Shown: positions 7,308 through 15,474, numbered from the stretch's first letter. The stretch is 32,749 bases of DNA from Planctomycetota bacterium (GCA_020849795.1 JADZFR010000055.1:1-32749); one strand, 5' to 3'. The notes: a model not told the origin generated them from the sequence alone. A program made the numbers and translations.

Positions 7308-8324
7308 TCAACCGCCTTCGGGTGTGGTGCCGCCCTTGGCCGGCATGGCTTTGCCGTCTTTGTCCAAAAGCTTGATCGGCACGCGCTTGCTGATGGTCGG
7401 GTCAATCGCGCTGCGCACAATGACGGTGAACTTGTCGCCGCTGTTCGGGAACGCCTCGGGTGCGGTGTACGCACCGGACTTTTCGTCAAGCTCGCCGCTG
7501 ACCACGCCCGTGCGGGTCCACTTCACGTCGGCATCCTTGCCCGTGGCTGGGGCGCCCTTCTTCTTGACCTCGACGGCGAACTGGACTTTCTGGCCAAGGC
7601 GGATTTCGTACTCGCCGTCGGCGTTCTTGACCAGCGCCGTGTCGCCGACTTTGGCTGACGTCTCGCCCATCTCGATGCCGGGGTCCCACTTTTCTTTGGC
7701 CTTGGCCTGTATACGGTCGGTCAAGTCGTGTTCAGCCTTGTGGAACAGCACCGGGCTGATCAGCAACTGCTGCTGAAGCTGTTCAAAGTCGTCTTTGGAG
7801 CCGACGGCGGCTTTGGGGTCGCGCACAATGTTCAGCACCTGCGTGTACCCGAGTTCCGTGGCGATGTCTTTCACCAATCGTTTCAGCCGGTCAAACGCCG
7901 CGATACCCTCGTCGCGCAACTCCTGCTGTGCCAGTTGTTCGGTCAGGAGTTTTTCGCCGTAGCGCTGGCGCTCAAGCTCAATCTGCTTGCTCAATGCCTG
8001 GCGGTACTTGCGCGAGTCCGGCTTTTCGGCCTTCTTCACCACTTCCTGTTGCTCAATCAGGGGCAGGTACCGCTTGTCGATGTCGTCGATCTGCTTTTCC
8101 ATCTCCACGGCGACCTCAACCTGCTTCAGCTTCAGCGGGTAGTGGTCCTTGAGCAAAGAAAGGAAATCGACGTATGCGGTCAGTGGAGCCTCAGGTGCCG
8201 CGGCTGTGGTCGTGGGCTCGGCTTGGGCGCGGGTCAGCGCGCTGCCGGCGATCACTCCCGCGATCAACAGGGCTAATGCGGCAACGGCCGCGAGTTTGGC
8301 GTTTGCAGACTTGGCGGTGTTCAT
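7308..8324 (-). CDS. Skp/OmpH-like periplasmic chaperone with an added Ig-like C-terminal domain
   Basis: The ATG at 8324 is preceded by a strong AGGAAAGGA. Residues 1-36 are a signal peptide (hydrophobic LAAVAALALLIAGVIAGSAL, likely cleavage after AQA). Residues about 48-205 are highly charged helices with the start TAYVDFLSLLKDHYPLK and a central coiled coil, as in Skp/OmpH, a holdase for outer-membrane proteins. Position directly before lpxD supports this. Skp is normally about 160 residues. This one has 338, because residues about 222-320 form a separate beta domain with VKWTRTGVVSGELDEKSGAY followed by TAPEAFP, a pattern of bacterial Ig-like (Big) domains. The added domain may bind or present clients or cell wall; this is inference. 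A promoter-like sequence lies at 8371-8400. Confidence 0.8.
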   Translation of the reverse strand: MNTAKSANAKLAAVAALALLIAGVIAGSALTRAQAEPTTTAAAPEAPLTAYVDFLSLLKDHYPLKLKQVEVAVEMEKQIDDIDKRYLPLIEQQEVVKKAEKPDSRKYRQALSKQIELERQRYGEKLLTEQLAQQELRDEGIAAFDRLKRLVKDIATELGYTQVLNIVRDPKAAVGSKDDFEQLQQQLLISPVLFHKAEHDLTDRIQAKAKEKWDPGIEMGETSAKVGDTALVKNADGEYEIRLGQKVQFAVEVKKKGAPATGKDADVKWTRTGVVSGELDEKSGAYTAPEAFPNSGDKFTVIVRSAIDPTISKRVPIKLLDKDGKAMPAKGGTTPEGG

Positions 8325-8370
8325 GGATTCCTTTCCTGGCGGCCCCAGGTTGCTGCAACATTCGTGCGTT

Positions 8371-8400
8371 CTGATACGGATGCGGGCGGGATGTTGCCAA
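8371..8400 (-). promoter_or_regulatory. Possible promoter of the skp-lpxD operon
   Basis: On the minus strand TTGGCA (8400-8395) and TATCAG (8376-8371) are 18 bases apart, about 47 bases before the skp-like ATG. A moderate sigma70-type match found by eye. Confidence 0.35.
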
Positions 8401-8491
8401 GCAAAAGGGCATCTGTCACCGCCCCGAAACAGTTTGGTGGCAATTGCCGCCATGGCGTGGCGGCGCGAATGAAAAGGCGGTTGACCCCAGC

Positions 8492-8519
8492 TTGACGTAA
8501 CGCCGGCCTGAGTTATCAA
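8492..8519 (+). promoter_or_regulatory. Possible promoter of tRNA-Gln
   Basis: TTGACG (8492-8497), a 16-base spacer and TATCAA (8514-8519) end 12 bases before the mature tRNA. Placement fits a short tRNA leader. Confidence 0.45.
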
Positions 8520-8531
8520 TCCACACAGCCT

Positions 8532-8606
8532 TGCCCCTTGGTGTAATTGGTAACACGCCTGACTCTGAATCAGGTATTCAAGGTTCGAGTCCTTGAGGGG
8601 CAGCCA
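8532..8606 (+). tRNA. tRNA-Gln (anticodon CTG)
   Basis: The full cloverleaf can be drawn: acceptor stem TGCCCCT (8532-8538) with AGGGGCA (8596-8602); D stem GTG/CAC around TAATTGGTAA; anticodon stem CCTGA/TCAGG with loop CTCTGAA, anticodon CTG at 8565-8567; T arm CAAGG-TTCGAGT-CCTTG. The discriminator is G8603 and CCA (8604-8606) is encoded. It reads CAG glutamine codons. No integrase or attachment-site duplication is seen beside it. Confidence 0.97.
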
Positions 8607-8669
8607 AGTCTTGAAACGCGGTCGCGCGATCCGAACGGGTCGGGCGACCGCTGCGTTTACGCCCGGCGT

Positions 8670-8685
8670 CGCCCGCCTGCGGGCG
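8670..8685. repeat. GC-rich hairpin downstream of tRNA-Gln
   Basis: A 6-bp perfect stem CGCCCG/CGGGCG with a 4-base loop lies 64 bases after the tRNA. It may end the tRNA transcript, although no T tract follows, or be a small REP-like palindrome. Confidence 0.35.
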
Positions 8686-8719
8686 GGACTGTCGAGCTGT
8701 TGGGCCGGGCCGTGCAAAG

Positions 8720-8761
8720 CAACTCGGCACGCAGAACACGGAACGCCGAACTCCCAACCCT
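8720..8761 (+). repeat. Degenerate 7-base tandem repeat
   Basis: Six successive heptamers keep a common phase: GCAACTC, GGCACGC, AGAACAC, GGAACGC, CGAACTC, CCAACCT. The consensus is roughly nGAACnC. They lie in the gap between tRNA-Gln and mogA, ending 38 bases before the mogA start. Confidence 0.45.
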
Positions 8762-8799
8762 ATTCCCATTCCGCCGCGCGTTCGTTACATGCCCTTACC

Positions 8800-9384
8800 A
8801 TGACTGACCACGCACGCATCGGCCTTGTCACCGTCAGCGACCGCGCATCTCGGGGCGAGTACGAAGACAAGGGCGGGCCGGCCATTGAAGCCGAGCTGTT
8901 CAAGATCCTGCTGTCCGACTGGGAAGCCGTAAACGTGGTCATTCCCGATGAGCGCAAGGTCATTGAAGCCACGCTGATTGACTTGTGCGATCACGAACAA
9001 TGCTGCCTGATCCTCACCACCGGCGGCACCGGGCCCGCCATCCGTGACGTGACACCAGAGGCCACGGCGGCGGTGTGCTCGAAGCTGATGCCCGGCTTTG
9101 GCGAGTTGATGCGTAGCGAAAGCCTCAAGGCCGTGCCGACGGCGATTCTGTCGCGGCAGATTGCGGGTATCCGCGGCCGGTCGCTTGTGATCAACCTGCC
9201 GGGCAACCCGCCCGCGATTCACGATTGCCTGATGGCGGTGTTTCCGGCTGTTCCATATTGCATTGATTTGCTGGAAGGCCCGTGGCTGGACACCGACCCC
9301 GAGTACTGCCCGGCGTTCCGCCCAAAGCACGCCAAGAAGCCCGGGACGAAGCCCGGGACGAAGCCCGGGCCAGCCGCCGGCTAA
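8800..9384 (+). CDS. mogA: Molybdopterin adenylyltransferase MogA
   Basis: MogA activates molybdopterin by adenylation before molybdenum insertion, in the cytosol. The 194-residue protein follows the family throughout: IGLVTVSDRASRGEYEDKGG (7-26), IPDE (48-51), the nucleotide-site loop TTGGTGPAIRDVTPEAT (73-89) and the late PTAILSRQ, LVINLPGNPP and PYCIDLLEGP segments. The ATG at 8800 gives the normal N-terminus; the open frame further upstream runs through the tRNA and is not coding. The C-terminus carries an extra tail with KPGT repeats, coded by a 12-bp tandem repeat. It stands alone, with no other molybdenum cofactor gene in the window, and ends at a strong terminator. Confidence 0.95.
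   Translation: MTDHARIGLVTVSDRASRGEYEDKGGPAIEAELFKILLSDWEAVNVVIPDERKVIEATLIDLCDHEQCCLILTTGGTGPAIRDVTPEATAAVCSKLMPGFGELMRSESLKAVPTAILSRQIAGIRGRSLVINLPGNPPAIHDCLMAVFPAVPYCIDLLEGPWLDTDPEYCPAFRPKHAKKPGTKPGTKPGPAAG
9337..9369 (+). repeat. 12-bp tandem repeat in the 3' end of mogA
   Basis: The unit AAGCCCGGGACG occurs at 9337-9348 and 9349-9360 and, cut to nine bases, at 9361-9369. It codes KPGTKPGTKPG. Each unit contains the palindrome CCCGGG. Confidence 0.85.
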
Positions 9385-9388
9385 ACAG

Positions 9389-9416
9389 AAGGGCCTGCTT
9401 GCGCAGGCCCTTTGTT
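9389..9416. terminator. Bidirectional terminator between mogA and the Spy-like gene
   Basis: A perfect 10-bp stem AAGGGCCTGC/GCAGGCCCTT (9389-9398, 9403-9412) with a TTGC loop is followed by TTTGTT on the plus strand. It starts 4 bases after the mogA stop. The convergent gene ends at 9440, so it can serve both. Confidence 0.85.
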
Positions 9417-9439
9417 CCCGGGTGCCCAGCTAGTTGTAA

Positions 9440-10270
9440 TCAGTTGCCGCGACGTCCGCCGCCTTGGCCGCCGGTGCGGCCGCCTTGGCCGCCCATGCCG
9501 AAGCCGCGTCCGCCCAGGCTGTTGAGGCCGCGCTCAGAGACGAGGGTGTTGAACGTTTCAAGCTGGCCGCCCAGCAGTTCGGCGCGAATGGCATCCTGCG
9601 CTGCCGTTTCGACGACCGCTGACTCTGCGCGCCAGTCAAACTCTTCGCCCTTTTCGCGGGCCTGTGCGCTGCGCGTCCAGAGGTCGCGCTGCTTGGTCTG
9701 GTAGTCGGTGATGATCACGTCGACCTTGTTCTGCTGTTCGGTCGTCAGCGTCAGGTCGGTGACCAGCTTGTCGACGATCGCCTTCTTCTGCGCGTCGGCC
9801 CACTCCTGCATCTGCTTTTCGCGGCGTTCCTGCTCGGCCTTGGCTTTCTCGGCTTCGCGCTCCTCAATCGCGGCTTCGACCGCCGCCTTGAAGTCCGAGG
9901 TTGCCGGGTCGGCGGTTCCGCCGCCTGTGCCGCCCGAGTCAACGGTGCCGCTGCCGCGGTTCTTCTCAAGGTCAGCGATGCGCTTGTTGTTCGCGTCGTA
10001 CTTCTCTTCGAGCTTGGCGTAGTCGGCCGCCTTCTTCTCTGCCTGGACCAGCTTCACTTCCATGTCGCCCAGCCGCTTGTTGAGGGCGGCGATGCTGTCA
10101 TCCTGTCGCTGCAGGTCAGCACTGTGGTCGGTGCCTTGCACCGCATCGGCAGTCGCTGCCTGCGTGGTCGGCAAGGCCTTGGGCGCTGCCAGCTCGGTGG
10201 CGATGATTCCACCAGCGGCCCCTGCGGCCAGTGAGCCCATGACGATGGCAATCATCAAGATCGGTTTCAT
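9440..10270 (-). CDS. Secreted or membrane-anchored coiled-coil protein with Spy/CpxP-like domain
   Basis: The 276-residue product starts at ATG 10270 after AGGAGCAAGGA. A hydrophobic N-terminal segment (about 3-25) is an anchor or signal. Residues about 50-105 are a coiled coil; a Gly/Thr linker follows; residues about 128-245 are charged helices including LTLTTEQQNKVDVIITDYQT, which resembles the LTxxQ helices of periplasmic Spy/CpxP/ZraP proteins. The last 25 residues are rich in Gly, Arg and Gln (GGRGFGMGGQGGRTGGQGGG). It lies 48 bases after the anti-sigma gene, so it is probably in the same transcript and may sense or buffer envelope stress or metals. The family assignment is tentative. 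Confidence 0.75.
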   Translation of the reverse strand: MKPILMIAIVMGSLAAGAAGGIIATELAAPKALPTTQAATADAVQGTDHSADLQRQDDSIAALNKRLGDMEVKLVQAEKKAADYAKLEEKYDANNKRIADLEKNRGSGTVDSGGTGGGTADPATSDFKAAVEAAIEEREAEKAKAEQERREKQMQEWADAQKKAIVDKLVTDLTLTTEQQNKVDVIITDYQTKQRDLWTRSAQAREKGEEFDWRAESAVVETAAQDAIRAELLGGQLETFNTLVSERGLNSLGGRGFGMGGQGGRTGGQGGGRRGN

Positions 10271-10318
10271 TCCTTGCTCCTAAGGGTGCCCATTCGGGCT
10301 GTTTGTACTGCAAAAATC

Positions 10319-11119
10319 TCAACCGCGGCTGCTGCGCCGCATCCAGTTCATCATGCTGTCGAAATCCGACAGGTCCTCAAACTCTGACGTGGGCGCCCAG
10401 TCTTCCGGGCTTTCGCCAAGCAGCGAGCCCCAGTCGTTCTCGCCGGTCACGCGTGCAAGGCTGTCTTGCGCGCCGCGCGCCAGCGATGCGAACTGCTGGT
10501 GCATGTCGCGATGGCCGCGCCGGTGGTCACCGACTTGGGCATAGCTCTGCTTGATCAGCGCCTCGATGTCTTTGCCGTGCTGCTCAAGGATCTCGCGGGC
10601 GCGAACCAGCTTGGCCTCAGGCAGGTCCTGCGCCTTCAACTCGGCCAGCGTACCTTCCATGTCGCGCGCATAGTGGCGCCGCACATGCTCAAGGTGGCGT
10701 TGCTGCCACAGTTCACGCTCGGCTGCGTCGCGCCGGACAAAGTAATCGGCCACGGCCTGCTCTATCGCAGTACGCGCATACACCTGTGTCTCGAGCGCAG
10801 CGATACGCGTTTCCTGCGCGGCTACGTCCTCAGGCGTTACAGGCGTGACCCTTGATTCCAGCAATTCAATCCGTGCCGCAAGCCCGCTTACCCGCTCAAG
10901 TTCACTTGCGGCAGGCGGTTCAGCACCCATTCGCGGCAACAGGGCCGCAGCAGCGCCAATGCCCGCGGCCAGCGTGAATAACGCCGCGGTCCGCAGCAGC
11001 CAGACAGCGCTGCTCGATGCGGCCGGCAACCCACGCGAACCGAGCGCCGCCAGCAGCGCATCAGGCGATGGCGCCTGCGGCTTGGCGTTGCGAATCAGTT
11101 CAGCGATGCGGTCGTTCAA
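10319..11119 (-). CDS. Anti-sigma factor-like membrane protein with periplasmic helical sensor domain
   Basis: I place the start at TTG 11119, whose TTGA overlaps the TGA of the sigma gene (11116-11118), a typical sign of translational coupling. The longer open frame would overlap the sigma gene by 130 bases. The 266-residue protein has a short cytosolic N-terminus (about 1-35) that could hold the sigma factor, one membrane segment (about 36-62, WLLRTAALFTLAAGIGAAAA) and a long charged helical outer part with a coiled coil, comparable to CnrX/CpxP-type sensors. No zinc HxxxCxxC anti-sigma motif is present. The role comes from position and topology; sequence identity to a known anti-sigma family is not obvious. 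Confidence 0.7.
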   Translation of the reverse strand: MNDRIAELIRNAKPQAPSPDALLAALGSRGLPAASSSAVWLLRTAALFTLAAGIGAAAALLPRMGAEPPAASELERVSGLAARIELLESRVTPVTPEDVAAQETRIAALETQVYARTAIEQAVADYFVRRDAAERELWQQRHLEHVRRHYARDMEGTLAELKAQDLPEAKLVRAREILEQHGKDIEALIKQSYAQVGDHRRGHRDMHQQFASLARGAQDSLARVTGENDWGSLLGESPEDWAPTSEFEDLSDFDSMMNWMRRSSRG

Positions 11120-11661
11120 GATTCCGATTCCATTTCGTCCCAGACTTCGCGAAACTTTTCGCGCGCCCGAAACAGCCTCGACTTCACGGTCCCTTCCGGC
11201 AGGCCCAACGCGTGGGCAATCTCTTTCAGGGACATGTCTTCCCACAACTCCAGCATCAACGGCGTGGCGAACTTCTCGGGCAGCCTACTCAGCGCCAACC
11301 TGACCGCCTCGCCCGTGGCACTCTGGTCAGCCGGGTGTTCCTCATCCGGCTTGGGCACCAGTCGGGGTTTGCGGGCGTTTCGGCCCAGCCAGCGCGTCGA
11401 CTCATTGTGAGCGATGCGGCATGCCCAGGCGTAAAACCCCGACCGGCCTTCAAAGCGTTTGACCCCTCTGGCAATCCTCCACCATGTTTCCTGCGCCACG
11501 TCGTCGGCGGCTGCATGGTCGCCGTTCACCCAAACCAGGATCTGGCGATAAACTGCGGCGTGGTAGCGACGCACCAGCGTCTCGAACGACCCGGGCAAAC
11601 CGCCACGGGCGTCATCTACCAATGAATCGTCCCGGGTGCTGCCCGGAGGTTCAGCCGCCAT
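11116..11661 (-). CDS. ECF-type RNA polymerase sigma factor
   Basis: The protein has region 2 (FETLVRRYHAAVYRQ onward, with DDVAQETWWRIARG, about residues 25-95) and region 4 (LSRLPEKFATPLMLELWEDM, then SLKEIAHALGLPEGTVKSRL and FRAREKFREVW, about 120-178), the two-domain layout of extracytoplasmic-function sigma factors. From the ATG at 11661 it has 181 residues; an ATG at 11691 would add ten. I prefer 11661 because a possible ECF promoter (11681-11706) would place the transcript start after the upstream ATG. The next gene overlaps by 4 bases and appears to be its anti-sigma factor, so activity is probably controlled by release from the membrane. Confidence 0.93.
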   Translation of the reverse strand: MAAEPPGSTRDDSLVDDARGGLPGSFETLVRRYHAAVYRQILVWVNGDHAAADDVAQETWWRIARGVKRFEGRSGFYAWACRIAHNESTRWLGRNARKPRLVPKPDEEHPADQSATGEAVRLALSRLPEKFATPLMLELWEDMSLKEIAHALGLPEGTVKSRLFRAREKFREVWDEMESES

Positions 11662-11680
11662 ACCCCAAATCCGTTCAATT

Positions 11681-11706
11681 GACCCGTGCATTACGGCAAG
11701 GGTTCC
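11681..11706 (-). promoter_or_regulatory. Possible autoregulated ECF promoter
   Basis: On the minus strand GGAAC (11706-11702) is followed after 18 bases by GTC (11683-11681), close to the GGAAC...GTC form of many ECF promoters. It lies just before the sigma gene, as expected for autoregulation. Short motifs, so chance is possible. Confidence 0.35.
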
Positions 11707-11770
11707 AGATTACGTCGAAATTTCCCGGGCAAGAGGGGCACGGTGTGACGTAACTCGTGATTCTGGAAGG

Positions 11771-12094
11771 CTATTTGACGGCGGGCGGGTTCTCAACCTG
11801 CAGCGGCGCGTAGCGCCACTTGTAGCGCTCAACCATGATCTGGGCGAGGTAATAGGGGTCGTCCAGGGCCTGCGTCTGGTCTTCCAGCTTCGCGTTTTCG
11901 GCCTTCTGGTCGCTGACTTTGCCGCGTGTTTCCTTGTGGCGGCGCTCAATCGACTGCAATTCGTGGTAATTGGGGATCACATGCTGGCTCAGGGCATACC
12001 CAAACACCAGAATCATGGCCGCTACGGCCAGCAACGAGTAATCGTGCCCGCCGGTCCGGATGCTTTCACGCAATGATGTACGACGTTTTGCCAA
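11771..12094 (-). CDS. FtsB/DivIC-like septum formation protein
   Basis: The 107-residue protein has a basic N-terminus (LAKRRTSLRESIRTGG), one membrane segment (YSLLAVAAMILVFGYAL, about 19-35), a coiled coil (about 40-75) and the end motif DDPYYLAQIMVERYKW, equivalent to the DP...A.E.. segment after the coiled coil in FtsB/DivIC. These proteins bridge FtsQ and FtsL in the division complex, with the coiled coil in the periplasm. The start is TTG at 12094, chosen because GGAG lies 5 bases upstream; another TTG at 12133 lacks this. No other division gene is nearby. It is divergent from lysC. Confidence 0.7.
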   Translation of the reverse strand: MAKRRTSLRESIRTGGHDYSLLAVAAMILVFGYALSQHVIPNYHELQSIERRHKETRGKVSDQKAENAKLEDQTQALDDPYYLAQIMVERYKWRYAPLQVENPPAVK

Positions 12095-12226
12095 GCAATC
12101 TCCGCTGTCAGCATCGGCAGCGTTGAGGAACAAACTTGAGGCCGGACGACGCCATTGCTCACTTCCTGCCCTTCACTTCGGGCTTGCCGCTGCTAACGTC
12201 TCGCGCCGGTCGATTGGAACACTGCC

Positions 12227-13549
12227 ATGCTCGTAATGAAGTTCGGCGGCTCCAGTGTCGCTGACGAAAAGCAGATCCACAAAGTCCTGCAGATCGTGAA
12301 GGGTCGCGCCTCCCGCCGCCCGGTCGTCGTGAGTTCTGCCCACAAGGGCATTACCGACGCCCTGCTGTCTGCCGGCAAGAAAGCGGCCGCCGGCGAGCCC
12401 GACGCCACTGCCATCATCGACAAGCAACGCAAGGTGCTCAAGGGCTGCGGCTGTGAGCACGACCTGCTTGATACGTTCTTCCGCGAGATCGAAGACCTGT
12501 TGCGCGGCATCTCGCTGGTGCGCGAAGCCAGCAAGCGCAGCCTCGACTTTCTGGCCAGCTTTGGCGAGCGTATGAGCTGCCGGGTGATTGCCGACTACTT
12601 CACGCGCAATGGCGTGAAAGCGGAAGCGTTTGACGCCTTTGAGCTCGGCTATATCACCGACGAGCACTTTGGCTCAGCCCGCCCGTTGCCCGGTTACGAA
12701 CTGAAGATGGAAACTGAGTTCAAGCGCCGCGTGGGCAGCGACGTCACGCCGATCATCACCGGATTCATCGGCAAGACCAGCAGCGGCGAGATCACCACCG
12801 TCGGCCGCAACGGCAGCGATTTCACAGCCACCTGCTTTGCCGCGGGGCTGGGCGCCGAAGAGTGCGAAATCTGGACCGACACCGACGGCGTGATGACCGC
12901 TGACCCCAGCCTGATCAAGGATGCGCGCAGCATCCCGTTCATGAGCTTCGCCGAGGCAAGCGAGCTTGCGTACTATGGCGGCCGGGTGCTGCACCCGAGC
13001 ACGCTGCTGCCGGCCATCAAGCGCAAGATCCCGGTGCGCGTGCTGAACACCAACCGGCCCGACCACCCGGGCACGGTAATCACCGAAGAAGGCGGCGAGA
13101 ATCCCAATGCCGTCACCAGCATCGCGTACAAGGAAAACCAGGCCGTCATTACCATCGAGAGCCCGCAAATGCTCGGGCAGCCGGGCTTCCTGGCCAAGGT
13201 GTTCGACGTGCTGGGCCGCGAGAAAATCGACATTGACATGATCTCAACCTCAGAGATCAGCGTCAGCATGACCTGCCCCGGCGTCGCCAACCTGAACGAA
13301 GCCGCCAAGGCCCTTGAGGTCCATGGCCGCGTCAGCGTTGTCAGCGACAAGACCATCGTCTGCGTGGTCGGCAAAAACGTGAAGGCTCAGCGCGGACTGG
13401 CCGCCAGGGTGTTCGGGGCGCTGCGCGATTGCGACGTCAACGTCGAGATGATCAGCCAGGGCGCCAACAAGATCAACCTGAGCTTCCTGATCGACGACGA
13501 CGACATCGCCAAGGCCGTGCCGGCGCTGCATGCCGCACTGTTCAAGTAG
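12227..13549 (+). CDS. lysC: Aspartate kinase
   Basis: The enzyme phosphorylates aspartate to start lysine, threonine and methionine synthesis. The 440-residue length suits a monofunctional kinase. The kinase domain starts with KFGGSSVAD (5-13) and includes [26 protein letters not shown] and [14 protein letters not shown]. The C-terminus has two ACT domains (about 305-375 and 380-440; [20 protein letters not shown], then [10 protein letters not shown]), where feedback by lysine or threonine usually acts. ATG at 12227 follows GGAACACTGCC; the ATG three codons later is also possible. The 132 bases before it, shared with the ftsB-like gene, are short for a lysine riboswitch and I see none. Confidence 0.95.
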   Translation: MLVMKFGGSSVADEKQIHKVLQIVKGRASRRPVVVSSAHKGITDALLSAGKKAAAGEPDATAIIDKQRKVLKGCGCEHDLLDTFFREIEDLLRGISLVREASKRSLDFLASFGERMSCRVIADYFTRNGVKAEAFDAFELGYITDEHFGSARPLPGYELKMETEFKRRVGSDVTPIITGFIGKTSSGEITTVGRNGSDFTATCFAAGLGAEECEIWTDTDGVMTADPSLIKDARSIPFMSFAEASELAYYGGRVLHPSTLLPAIKRKIPVRVLNTNRPDHPGTVITEEGGENPNAVTSIAYKENQAVITIESPQMLGQPGFLAKVFDVLGREKIDIDMISTSEISVSMTCPGVANLNEAAKALEVHGRVSVVSDKTIVCVVGKNVKAQRGLAARVFGALRDCDVNVEMISQGANKINLSFLIDDDDIAKAVPALHAALFK

Positions 13550-13567
13550 CGTTGCCAGCCCAGGCGC

Positions 13568-15433
13568 TCAATCCTTGTCGGGAGACGGGCTGAAACTGAA
13601 GAAGACTTTGCCCGTGTCGCGCGCCGCGAATGGGTTGCCCAGCATCGCCGCCTGCACACCGCACAGCCGCGAGCATGCCTCGCGGCGCGCAACAATTTCA
13701 GTCGCCGTGAGCGGCGCTTCGGAGTAATCGAAAATCTTCTTGCCCAGCGTGTCCGGCGCCATGTCAACGCCCGTGAACCCGAAGGCGGGGCGGTACAGCG
13801 TGCCGGAGATGTTGGCGGCGAGCGGAGTCTTGCCCACGCTGCCTTTGAGCTTGCCGCGCAGGGTGGCATGCATGCTGGGCCCGTTGGGGTTGAACTCGAC
13901 GCTCGCGTCAATGCTGCCCGCCGCGCCGAGAAACTCGAACCGGCCGTCGTTCAGCGTAAGTTTGCCTTCCACGCGCAGTGTGCCCACGCGCTTGCCATCT
14001 TCTTTGGTGAACGTGCCGCGCAACTTGCCGGCGGCTTTGCCGGATAGTGGCTGGCAGGCGACTTCCATGGCTTTGACTTCGACTTGCCATTCCAGGTTCA
14101 GGGCCTTGAACTGCTCGCCGATCATCACCAGGTTCGGCTGCACGTCGGACAGTGAGCGGTCTGACACCGGGCTCCAGGTGATCGGCTCGGCAAGGCGCGC
14201 GCTCTCCACCACGACATCGAGCTTGCCGCGCAGCGACTCCACCGGTCCATCCAAGGTCAGCGTCCCGCTGCCGCTGGCCTGCATGCGCGGGTCGGTCGCC
14301 AGCGAGCACGCGTCGGTGCGCAGGCTCAAGCCGTCAAACACCCAGTGCTCCCCGTGGCGCAAGCGCAGCGCGCCGCTGAGCAGCCCGCGGTCCATGCGGA
14401 ACGAGCGAGACTCGTCCAGCGCCATCACCGCGCGATGGAAGTAGTCCAGCGCCAGCACCTCGCCGCTGGCCTCGATATGCAGGTCGTTCAGGTCGCCGGT
14501 GATCTGGAACGTGCCGCGCAACGTGCCGCGCAGTCGGTCAACCTTGCGGTAGCGTTCCCACATCGCGTCCATGTCGATGTAGTCGATCGTGCAAACCAGC
14601 GCGCCGCCGCCGCCCGGCTGCAGCGTGCCGTGCAGCACGCCGTGCGCGACGTCGGGAATGCTTGCGGTCAGGTTTGTGCTGACGATCAACGTGCCGCCGC
14701 GGTTCTGCACGACCAGGCCGCCGCGCACCACCAGCTCGTGGGCTTGGCCGAGCAGCGTGACTGTCGCCGCGCGAAACGCGACCCGCAGTTCGCTGCCGTC
14801 CTCGCCAAAGCTGCCGTGGCCCTCAGAGACTTCAAATGTTGCATGGGTCTGCTTGCCGCGCAAATGCAGCGTGCTGCGAAACAGGTGCAGCTCGGCTTCG
14901 CCGCCTTTGGGCATCTCGCGCGCCAGATAGCGATCGAGCTTGCCGCTCTCGGGGTCGAGGTCTGCCACCACGGCCCGGGCGCCAACAACCACGGGGCCGG
15001 TGCGCACGAACATGCCGTAACCGGCGTGGATCTCAACCAGTTCTGCGGCCAGCGTGCCCGCGCCGCCGGGCAGCGTCACACGCAGGTTATGGAACTGCAT
15101 CTCCCCGGTGGGGGCGTCGCCCTCAAAGCGGTCGTACTCGACTGGCGCGCCCAAAGCCGCTTCCATGCGTTCCAGCGCCGCCGACTTGGCCATTTCCAGC
15201 CACGGGTTCACGCCGGCGGCGGACAGCACCCAGCAGACCACCACGCCGCCGAAGTAGGAATAAGCCGCGGGCCGCAGGCCTTTGAGCTTCGGAATCACCG
15301 CCGGTAGCGCCAGCAGCCCCGCCAAGCCGCCAAACACGAAGGCCAGGGGCGACAACAGCGCGCCGGCGGCCAGGGCCACCAACTTTGGCCTGGCCGGTTT
15401 GGGATCTGCAGTTGGCGTTGTCTGGGCTTCCAT
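13568..15433 (-). CDS. AsmA-like membrane-anchored protein
   Basis: The 621-residue protein has hydrophobic segments at about 17-45 and 58-76, then a long periplasmic part of repeated beta strands: VEYDRFEGDAPTGEMQFHNL, LRGTLRGTFQITGDLNDLHI, AAGKLRGTFTKEDGKRVGTL, LNDGRFEFLGAAGSIDASVE. The pattern G.l.G.f.l.....dl.... is that of AsmA/TamB/YhdP-type proteins, which form beta grooves thought to carry phospholipids between membranes. The C-terminus includes KKIFDYSEAPLTATEIVARR, which I do not recognise. It reads away from lon, with 41 bases between the two starts, and ends 18 bases from lysC. It is likely an envelope lipid-homeostasis protein; exact family not certain. Confidence 0.75.
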   Translation of the reverse strand: MEAQTTPTADPKPARPKLVALAAGALLSPLAFVFGGLAGLLALPAVIPKLKGLRPAAYSYFGGVVVCWVLSAAGVNPWLEMAKSAALERMEAALGAPVEYDRFEGDAPTGEMQFHNLRVTLPGGAGTLAAELVEIHAGYGMFVRTGPVVVGARAVVADLDPESGKLDRYLAREMPKGGEAELHLFRSTLHLRGKQTHATFEVSEGHGSFGEDGSELRVAFRAATVTLLGQAHELVVRGGLVVQNRGGTLIVSTNLTASIPDVAHGVLHGTLQPGGGGALVCTIDYIDMDAMWERYRKVDRLRGTLRGTFQITGDLNDLHIEASGEVLALDYFHRAVMALDESRSFRMDRGLLSGALRLRHGEHWVFDGLSLRTDACSLATDPRMQASGSGTLTLDGPVESLRGKLDVVVESARLAEPITWSPVSDRSLSDVQPNLVMIGEQFKALNLEWQVEVKAMEVACQPLSGKAAGKLRGTFTKEDGKRVGTLRVEGKLTLNDGRFEFLGAAGSIDASVEFNPNGPSMHATLRGKLKGSVGKTPLAANISGTLYRPAFGFTGVDMAPDTLGKKIFDYSEAPLTATEIVARREACSRLCGVQAAMLGNPFAARDTGKVFFSFSPSPDKD

Positions 15434-15474
15434 AGGCTGCTACAAACACGGGCTGGCGCCAAGCACTGGGGATT

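Noticed and set aside
8532..8800. tRNA-Gln as an integration site of a mobile element
   Set aside because: No integrase and no repeat of the tRNA 3' end seen in the window.
12095..12226. Lysine riboswitch before lysC
   Set aside because: The gap is short and shows no L-box-like conserved pattern.
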